Assembly (NCBI GenBank): GCA_947629975.1
Contig: CANRFU010000003.1
Span: 1 to 43,635, forward strand
DNA: 43,635 nt
Direction: 5' to 3'
Origin: an uncultured Oscillospiraceae bacterium
GTDB taxonomy: Bacteria; Bacillota; Clostridia; Oscillospirales; Oscillospiraceae
In this document: in pieces, positions 37,880-43,635 of the stretch
How the letters are laid out: each line of letters starts with the position of its first letter
How positions within the stretch are numbered: the stretch's first letter is position 1
Made by a program: the position numbers and the translations under genes
Notes under the pieces: model-generated
What the model was told of the DNA's origin: nothing
Seen by the model: the letters and a program-made list of their open reading frames with translations, nothing else
Database searches by the model: none

Positions 37880-38739
37880 TGGGCGCCCTCCCGGCTGGCA
37901 AAATACCAGTCCCTGTCGATGATGTGGCTGCGCATGTAGTCAGCCCAGAGGCTATAGGCCTCGGGGGTAAAGTGGCAGCCGTCCCGGGTCATCTCGGCGG
38001 GCAGCTGGCCGTCCTCTCCGGTGTAGGGCTCGGCCACGTTCAGCAGGGCGATCTTCAGCTCAGCCGCCACTCGGGCGTTGATCTCGTTGAAAATGTTGAT
38101 GTTCCCGTTGTTCAGCCAGTCCTTGCCGGTCATGGACTCGTTCACCGGCGGCATCAGGTCCAGGTAGATGACGGCATCGGGCTGCGCGGCGATGACCTCG
38201 CTGAGGAACTCCCGCAGGGCGGCCTCGTAGTTCTTCGCCGGATAGCCCAGCTCGTTGAGGCCCAGCATGATGTAGACCTTGCCGTACCGCTTTTGCCTCA
38301 GCGCCTGGAGCAGAGTGACCTTCTGGCCGTTCACCTCTACGGGATAGTCGATGTCGTCGGCGTGGAACACGCTCATGCTCTGCCGGTAGAGGTAATCCCC
38401 GCTGCGCAGGTTCCCGTACAGCTGCAGCCCCTCGGTGCGGGAGTCGCCCACAAAGGCGGCGTCCTCAAAGTAGCTGTCGTCTGCCAGGGGCGCGCTCTCC
38501 GCCACCGGCGTACCGAACTGATAGAGGGTGGGGGTGGGTTCCAGCGTGGGTTCGGGGGTAGGCTCCGGCGTGGATCCGGGAGTGGCCTCCGGCGTGGGGT
38601 CAAGGGCGGGCCCCGCCTGACTGGAGGGCGCGGAGCTGGAGACTGCCGGCGGGTCGGTGGGGGCGGAAGGGCCGCCGCAGGCGGACAGAAGTAACAGCAG
38701 GGACAGTACGCCGGCTGCGGCGCGCAGACGGATATTCAC
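37876..38739 (-). CDS. SGNH/GDSL-hydrolase-type lipoprotein
   Basis: Lipobox LLLLSACGG, Pro/Thr-rich linker, AAFVGDSRTEGLQLYG block I, LGLNELG block III-like, DGCHFTPEAYSLWADY block V. Confidence 0.88.
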   Translation of the reverse strand: MNIRLRAAAGVLSLLLLLSACGGPSAPTDPPAVSSSAPSSQAGPALDPTPEATPGSTPEPTPEPTLEPTPTLYQFGTPVAESAPLADDSYFEDAAFVGDSRTEGLQLYGNLRSGDYLYRQSMSVFHADDIDYPVEVNGQKVTLLQALRQKRYGKVYIMLGLNELGYPAKNYEAALREFLSEVIAAQPDAVIYLDLMPPVNESMTGKDWLNNGNINIFNEINARVAAELKIALLNVAEPYTGEDGQLPAEMTRDGCHFTPEAYSLWADYMRSHIIDRDWYFASREGAQ

Positions 38740-38826
38740 GGACCATCGTCTCTTTCTCGCTAAGTTTATCGAGGGAAGTGCCGGGAAGGCGGGAGTTCGA
38801 AAGCGCCCGCCGGATTTGCCGCCATT

Positions 38827-38855
38827 ATGGTATCACCGGGCTTTTGCCCTGTCAA
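38827..38855 (-). promoter_or_regulatory. Promoter of the SGNH-DUF4358 operon
   Basis: Minus strand TTGACA-17 nt-TACCAT; GGGCAAAAGCCC palindrome in spacer. Confidence 0.7.
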
Positions 38856-38893
38856 GCAACAAAGTGGTAACAATTATGTAAACGCGTGGACCC

Positions 38894-39583
38894 TCACAGG
38901 AGAAGGTCCCGCAGAGCGCCGTAATCGGCCGCGGTATAGGTGGGGACGGCGGGGCCGGAGAGGGGGAGGCCGCCGGGATTATACCACACCGTGTCCAGCC
39001 CCGCGCGGCTGCCGCCTAGGATGTCGGTCTCCAGCCCGTCCCCGACCATCACCGCGGCGGAGCGGTCCGTGACGCCCAGCCGCTCCAGCGCCCGGTCGAA
39101 GAAAGCGGGATCGGGCTTTGCCGCCCCCAGCTCCGCAGACACCAGCAGATGGGGCACCACCCGGTCCAGGCCGGTGCGGCGGTAGCGGCCCCACTGGGCG
39201 GCGGGCAGGCCGTTGGTGGCGATGGCCAGGGTGAGTCCTCCGGCCGCCAGATCCCGGCAGAGCTCCATGGCGCCGGGGAGCAGGTAGGCCTCCTCTCCCA
39301 GGCGGAGTTCATAGTCGTGGTTGAGGGCCTTGGGATCCCCGCCGGCCTCCAGAGCCCGCAGCAGGGCGGAGAACCGCTCCACCACCAGGAAGCCCTGGTC
39401 CACCTCGCCCCGGGCCATGGCCTTCCACAGGGCGTCGTTGATCCTTGAGTAGGCGGACAGCACCTCCTCGTTCCGGGGAAGGCCGTGCCGCTCCAGCACC
39501 CAGCTCAGGGCGGCCCGCTCCGAGCGGCGGAAGTCCAGCAGGGTCATGTCCGCGTCCAGCAGGACGACTTTGTACTTACCCAT
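38894..39583 (-). CDS. yjjG: HAD-family noncanonical pyrimidine nucleotidase, YjjG type
   Basis: VVLLDADMTLLDFRRSE, LAIATNGL, VMVGDGLETDILGGSRAGLDTVWYNP. Confidence 0.88.
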   Translation of the reverse strand: MGKYKVVLLDADMTLLDFRRSERAALSWVLERHGLPRNEEVLSAYSRINDALWKAMARGEVDQGFLVVERFSALLRALEAGGDPKALNHDYELRLGEEAYLLPGAMELCRDLAAGGLTLAIATNGLPAAQWGRYRRTGLDRVVPHLLVSAELGAAKPDPAFFDRALERLGVTDRSAAVMVGDGLETDILGGSRAGLDTVWYNPGGLPLSGPAVPTYTAADYGALRDLLL

Positions 39584-40817
39584 GGCCTGTCCTCCTGGTC
39601 CGCCAGTGGTGGATGGCGGCCACGGCGGTGGAGACGATGAGCAGCCCGATGGCCAGACAGCCGGCGATGCCGAAGGTGCGGAAAAAGGTGTCCCAGAACA
39701 GGTCGGTCTCCCCCCGGATGCCATAGTCCATGGCCTGATAGATGGTGAGGCCGGGCACCAGCGGGAACATGGAGATGACCAGGTAGGAGGTGGCGGGGCA
39801 TTTGCGGACCCGGGCCATGGCCTGGGCGTAGACGGCCACCGCCACGGCGGCCATCAGGCTGGACAGGAACACGTTGCCCGCCAGGGCCTGGGCGGCCAGA
39901 TAGACGCCCCAGCCCAGGGCGCCGCCCAGTCCGCACAGCACCGCCGCCCAGGTACGCACGTTGTAGGCGGGGCAGAAGCCCAGGCAGGCGATGAGGGCAA
40001 ACAGGCAGTACAGCGGGGCGGGGTAGTCCACGGTCTGGCCGCCGTGCTCCGCCACGGTCCACAGGGTCCGGCACAGCAGCACCGCCGCGCCGGTACCGAG
40101 GGCGATGGCTACCGCCGTCAGCACCGCCCGGACGAAGGTGGACAGCCCCGCGATGATGTCCCCGGTGAGCAGATCGCTCATGAAGTTGGTGAAGGCCAGC
40201 CCGGGCACCAGCACCATGATGGCGCCGGCCACCGCGCTGTCGATGTTCACCGCCAGGCCCAGGGCCGGCGGCAGCCAGGCCGCCGCGGCCAGGGCGAAGG
40301 CGGAGACCATGGTGGAGATGAAAAAGTTGGCGCGCAGCCGCCCCATCACGCTGACGCAGACGCCCGCGGTCAGGCCCGCCAGGGCGCCCACCAGCGCCTC
40401 CGCCAGCCCGCCGGAGAAGAACAGGGTAAAGAAGAACGCCCCGTAACAGTATCCGAACAGCCTGGCCCACAGGGGGAAGGGGCGGATGGCGTCCCGCTCC
40501 CGCAGGCACTGGGTCAGGAGCTGGCCGGGGTCGGCGGGCGGATCGGCGCACAGCCGGCGGGACAGGGCGTTGAACCGCTCGATGCCGTCCACGTCGATGG
40601 AGGACATGGGCACCCGGCGCATCCGGGTGTGGACTTTCCCGTCCGGCCCGGCCACGCTGACGATCAGGCAGTTGGGGATGGCGAACACCTCCCCCTCCAG
40701 CCCGTAGGCGGCCAGCAGCCGGCGGACGGTGTCCTCCGCCCGGTGGATCTCGGCGCCCAGCCGCAGAAGCTGGAGGCCCGCCTCGCAGCAGCCCTCCAGC
40801 AGCACATCGTAATCCAT
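39576..40817 (-). CDS. Threonine/serine exporter (ThrE family), two-domain
   Basis: GLQLLRLGAEIHRAEDTVRRLL N-terminal ThrE motif, ten or so TM helices; AGGAGG RBS before ATG at 40817. Confidence 0.88.
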   Translation of the reverse strand: MDYDVLLEGCCEAGLQLLRLGAEIHRAEDTVRRLLAAYGLEGEVFAIPNCLIVSVAGPDGKVHTRMRRVPMSSIDVDGIERFNALSRRLCADPPADPGQLLTQCLRERDAIRPFPLWARLFGYCYGAFFFTLFFSGGLAEALVGALAGLTAGVCVSVMGRLRANFFISTMVSAFALAAAAWLPPALGLAVNIDSAVAGAIMVLVPGLAFTNFMSDLLTGDIIAGLSTFVRAVLTAVAIALGTGAAVLLCRTLWTVAEHGGQTVDYPAPLYCLFALIACLGFCPAYNVRTWAAVLCGLGGALGWGVYLAAQALAGNVFLSSLMAAVAVAVYAQAMARVRKCPATSYLVISMFPLVPGLTIYQAMDYGIRGETDLFWDTFFRTFGIAGCLAIGLLIVSTAVAAIHHWRTRRTGHG

Positions 40818-40961
40818 GGACAACCTCCTGAAAAATATTCCGGGGAGACGCGGTTCGACGGCATTCGCGCCGCCGCCGTGGTATATTGACCATGCGGCCC
40901 AGCCGCGGCATGGGGATCGGTCCCATGCGGTCATTCCATTCTCCCGCGCAATAGACCCCTT

Positions 40962-40996
40962 GGCCCTTTTCCGACTCAGGAAAAGGGCCGCTTTTT
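40962..40996 (+). terminator. Plus-strand rho-independent terminator with no annotated plus-strand gene upstream
   Basis: GGCCCTTTTCC-GACTCA-GGAAAAGGGCC-GCTTTTT. Confidence 0.7.
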
Positions 40997-41002
40997 GTCC
41001 GC

Positions 41003-41031
41003 AAAAAGAGGGATGCCGGGGCATCCCTCTT
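41003..41031 (-). terminator. Rho-independent terminator of the S1-domain gene
   Basis: Minus strand AGAGGGATGCC-CC-GGCATCCCTCTTTTT. Confidence 0.85.
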
Positions 41032-41038
41032 GATCTGC

Positions 41039-41506
41039 TTATTTCCGGCCGCCCCTGCGGCTGCTCCGCCGTTCGTTCATGTGCAGTTCGGACAGCTTGC
41101 TGTCGGAACTGGCCATGAACTGCTTGAGCTGGTCCTCAAAGCTGGCCGGGCCTTTTGGCATGGGGGGATTGGGCGCAAAGGCCGGACCGGACGGAGACCG
41201 GCGGTCCCGGCCGCCGTCGGCGCGGGACTGGGCGCTCCTGGCCGGAGGACGTCGCTCGGGGCGGGGCGGCGGCGGGGCCGCCTGCTTGATGGACAGGTTG
41301 ATACGGTTGCTGGCGTCGATCCCGATGATCTTCACCGTCACCGTCTGCCCCTCGGACAGATGCTCATGTACGTCGCTCACATAGGAGTACGCGATCTCGG
41401 AGATGTGTACCAGGCCGGAGCGGTTGCCGGGCAGCGACACGAACGCGCCAAATTTGGTGATGCCGGTGACCTTGCCCTCTAAAATCTCGCCAACTTCTAA
41501 CGCCAT
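41039..41506 (-). CDS. yabR: S1 RNA-binding domain protein (YabR-like)
   Basis: LEVGEILEGKVTGITKFGAFVSLPGNRSGLVHISEIA; synteny yabP-yabQ-divIC-yabR. Confidence 0.9.
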   Translation of the reverse strand: MALEVGEILEGKVTGITKFGAFVSLPGNRSGLVHISEIAYSYVSDVHEHLSEGQTVTVKIIGIDASNRINLSIKQAAPPPPRPERRPPARSAQSRADGGRDRRSPSGPAFAPNPPMPKGPASFEDQLKQFMASSDSKLSELHMNERRSSRRGGRK

Positions 41507-41544
41507 AGATCTTTTGTTTCCCTCTCCCTGAAATTGTTTGGTGT

Positions 41545-41823
41545 CTACTTGGACGGGTCCGCGAACACAAACTCGTCCGGCTTCAGCAGGCCCAGCTTGT
41601 CTCTGGCGATGTCCTCCAGATAGGCGGGGTCATCGCAGTGGGCGATCTCGTCGGCCAGGGCGATGTTTGCCTCTTTTTGGGCCAGGACCATTTGTGCCAG
41701 AGCGTCCCGGTCGGCCCTGGCCTGATCCAGCCTGGCCTTGATCGACAGAAGAGCCGTGGCCGCCACGGCCAGCAGCACGACGATGAGGATTTTGGTGAAT
41801 ACGCCCGCGCGCTTGAACTTCAT
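41545..41823 (-). CDS. divIC: Septum formation initiator family protein (DivIC/FtsB-like)
   Basis: Single N-terminal TM, coiled coil, AYLEDIARDKLGLLKPDEFVF; synteny with yabP/yabQ. Confidence 0.87.
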   Translation of the reverse strand: MKFKRAGVFTKILIVVLLAVAATALLSIKARLDQARADRDALAQMVLAQKEANIALADEIAHCDDPAYLEDIARDKLGLLKPDEFVFADPSK

Positions 41824-42295
41824 GGCTGAGCTCTCCCTCCTGACATTTTCTGGCAAAACGGTATACTATGTTTATTTTATACCATTCGAGCCAATTTTGG
41901 AAGAGCTTTTTTTGATTTTTCAAAAAATTTTTTTCCGCCTGCCAGAGGCGGCGGAACGGGGCCGTGCAAAACCGCCAGATCCGCCCCAAAAATTCCAGTA
42001 TCTGGAGGAAAACCGGCAGCACGGTCCGGCTCAGGGCGGCGAAATAGGTCCCGCCTCCCAGCAGAAGGGCGGCCCCCTGATAGATGCGCACCTCTCCCGT
42101 GCCCCGGCCGATGGCCAGCAGGAACAGGGCGGCGGCCGTCCCCAGCCAGAAGGTCAGGTCCAGCAGGAAGGCCAGCCATTTCAGCGGCAGGCTCCGCCGG
42201 ACGGCCCGCATCCCGTCGTACACCAGGCCCAGCACCGCGCCCAGCAGAAAGCCCTGGCTGAACAGCGCGGCCTGGGCCGCCACATCCGCGGCCAT
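41630..42295 (-). CDS. yabQ: Spore cortex biosynthesis protein YabQ (C-terminal extension overlapping divIC is doubtful)
   Basis: QGFLLGAVLGLVYDGMRAVRRSL...TFWLGTAAALF; synteny with yabP; the last ~65 codons overlap divIC in another frame. Confidence 0.75.
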   Translation of the reverse strand: MAADVAAQAALFSQGFLLGAVLGLVYDGMRAVRRSLPLKWLAFLLDLTFWLGTAAALFLLAIGRGTGEVRIYQGAALLLGGGTYFAALSRTVLPVFLQILEFLGRIWRFCTAPFRRLWQAEKNFLKNQKKLFQNWLEWYKINIVYRFARKCQEGELSHEVQARGRIHQNPHRRAAGRGGHGSSVDQGQAGSGQGRPGRSGTNGPGPKRGKHRPGRRDRPLR

Positions 42296-42296
42296 A

Positions 42297-42575
42297 TCAG
42301 CGCAGCAGCCGGGAGAAGAAGCCGCCTTTGACCGGCCCCGCGTCGTCCTCGTAGGACACCGAGTCGATGTCCCCCTCCACCTTCAGGTCGCCCCCGTCCA
42401 GGGACAGCTTTTCGATGTGGAGGTCGCTGCCCGCCACCACCATAGCCCCCTTGGAGGTGGACAGGACGATGGAGTTCTCGTCGAACCGCTCCACGTCCTC
42501 CACCCCGGACACGGTGAGGCTTTTCCGCTCCTCGATCACCACATGGTGCGGGGCCGCCATTCCCTCATACGCCAT
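42297..42575 (-). CDS. yabP: Sporulation protein YabP
   Basis: HHVVIEERKSLTVSGVEDVERFDENSIVLSTSKGAMVVAGSDLHIEKLSLDGGDLKVEGDIDSVSYED. Confidence 0.93.
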   Translation of the reverse strand: MAYEGMAAPHHVVIEERKSLTVSGVEDVERFDENSIVLSTSKGAMVVAGSDLHIEKLSLDGGDLKVEGDIDSVSYEDDAGPVKGGFFSRLLR

Positions 42576-42626
42576 TGGACCATCTCCCAAACCTTGATGG
42601 TCCAGTGTATGGGGTTTGTCCGGGAA

Positions 42627-43505
42627 TTAGAACTTTGGATGGACGTCGTCGCCCCGGGCCCGCTCCAGATTGATCTGCTTTTTCCGGCCGGAGGCGTGGG
42701 TGAGCATCTCGGCCAGGGCCTCCGTGTCGCCCGACGCTATGGCCAGCCGGTAGGCGCGCAGCCGCTCCTCCAGCGCCTCCACCGTTTTGGTGAGGGCAGG
42801 GGCGTTGAGGGTGAACAGCTGGGTCCACGTGGGCACGTCCAGGCAGGCCACCCGGGTGCAGTCCCGAAAGGACCCTCCCTCAAAACCCTGGCAGGAGAAG
42901 AAATCCTCCCCGTCGCACACCGACACGGCGATGACGTGCATGAGCTGGCTGGTGTAGGCGATGAGCTCGTCATGGCGCTCCGGGGTGGTGCGGGTCACGT
43001 CCCCAAAGCGGCAGTAGGCCGCCATGCGGTACAGCAGGGCGATGTGTTCCTCGCTGCTGTTCTCCCCCGGAGTGATGATGAAGTGGGTGTTGCGGAACAG
43101 GGTGGCCTCGGCGTTGTCGATGCCGGAGACCTCCTTGCCCGCCATGGGATGGCAGCCAATGAAGTCCACGCCCTCCGGCAGACACCGGGCCGCCTCCGCG
43201 ATGGCGGTCTTGACGCCGCACACGTCGATGACCAGGGAGCCGGGCTTGAACCGGTCCCGGTTGTCCCGCAAAAAGGAGATGATGCCCGCCGGGTCCTGGC
43301 ACAGGATCACGATATCCGCCTCCGGCAGCTCCTCCTCCGGGTGGAAGGTGAGCCGGTCCGCCGCGTGGCGGGCCGCCGCCTTTTCATAGGTCCTCCGGGA
43401 GCGGACGCCGCCCACCACCTCGCAGCCGTCGAACCCCTGCAAGGCCATGGCCAGCGAGCCGCCGATGAGCCCCAGGCCCACCACCAGAATACGCTTCTGC
43501 TCCAT
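42627..43505 (-). CDS. tyrA: Prephenate dehydrogenase
   Basis: ILVVGLGLIGGSLAMAL Rossmann motif, DVCGVKTAI, FIGCHPMAGKEVSGIDNA, SQLMHVIA. Confidence 0.93.
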   Translation of the reverse strand: MEQKRILVVGLGLIGGSLAMALQGFDGCEVVGGVRSRRTYEKAAARHAADRLTFHPEEELPEADIVILCQDPAGIISFLRDNRDRFKPGSLVIDVCGVKTAIAEAARCLPEGVDFIGCHPMAGKEVSGIDNAEATLFRNTHFIITPGENSSEEHIALLYRMAAYCRFGDVTRTTPERHDELIAYTSQLMHVIAVSVCDGEDFFSCQGFEGGSFRDCTRVACLDVPTWTQLFTLNAPALTKTVEALEERLRAYRLAIASGDTEALAEMLTHASGRKKQINLERARGDDVHPKF

Positions 43506-43524
43506 AAAAGAGCGCCTCCGTTCG

Positions 43525-43635
43525 TCAGATCTCCCGGCCCACCGCCGGGGCCAGGACCCGCAGCTTGTCCATCAGGGCCGCGAACTGGTCCGGGGTGATG
43601 GACTGGGCCCCGTCGCACAGGGCGTGGGCGGGGTC
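43525..43635 (-). CDS. 3-deoxy-7-phosphoheptulonate (DAHP) synthase, 3' end only (truncated by window)
   Basis: Translated by hand: [36 protein letters not shown]; typical DAHP synthase C-terminus next to tyrA. Confidence 0.82.
   Translation of the reverse strand, partial: DPAHALCDGAQSITPDQFAALMDKLRVLAPAVGREI

Overview
GC-rich Firmicutes chromosomal window, probably Oscillospiraceae-like (inferred from gene content and repeat style only). It is mostly coding and mostly core. Left to right: a 390-bp cluster of perfect hairpins; an LtaS-like sulfatase with C-terminal SLH repeats; an NYN/OST-HTH protein; an ECF sigma/anti-sigma pair; a WYL regulator; pyrE; radC; uvrB (with a LexA-type box in its promoter) to ybaK, M28 peptidase and uvrA; an M32 carboxypeptidase; fbp class III; a PPTase; a GT2; a small 30-aa ORF; prfB; an LCP-GT2-GtrA-GT-C envelope glycosylation cluster; a Crp/Fnr-regulated ABC uptake operon; a degenerate P-type-ATPase-like protein next to rlmB; ftsH; an FMN-reductase-like protein; SGNH and DUF4358 lipoproteins; yjjG; thrE; the yabP-yabQ-divIC-S1 sporulation/division cluster; tyrA; and the 3' end of a DAHP synthase. 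I saw no CRISPR array, rRNA, tRNA or intact transposase. The items most worth follow-up are the left-end hairpin array, the pseudo-P-type ATPase, the RBS-sequestering hairpin before a degenerate phosphohexomutase-like ORF, the unannotated 30-aa gene unit before prfB, and the yabQ/divIC overlap with in-frame slippery heptamers. All homology calls are by eye and no database was searched.
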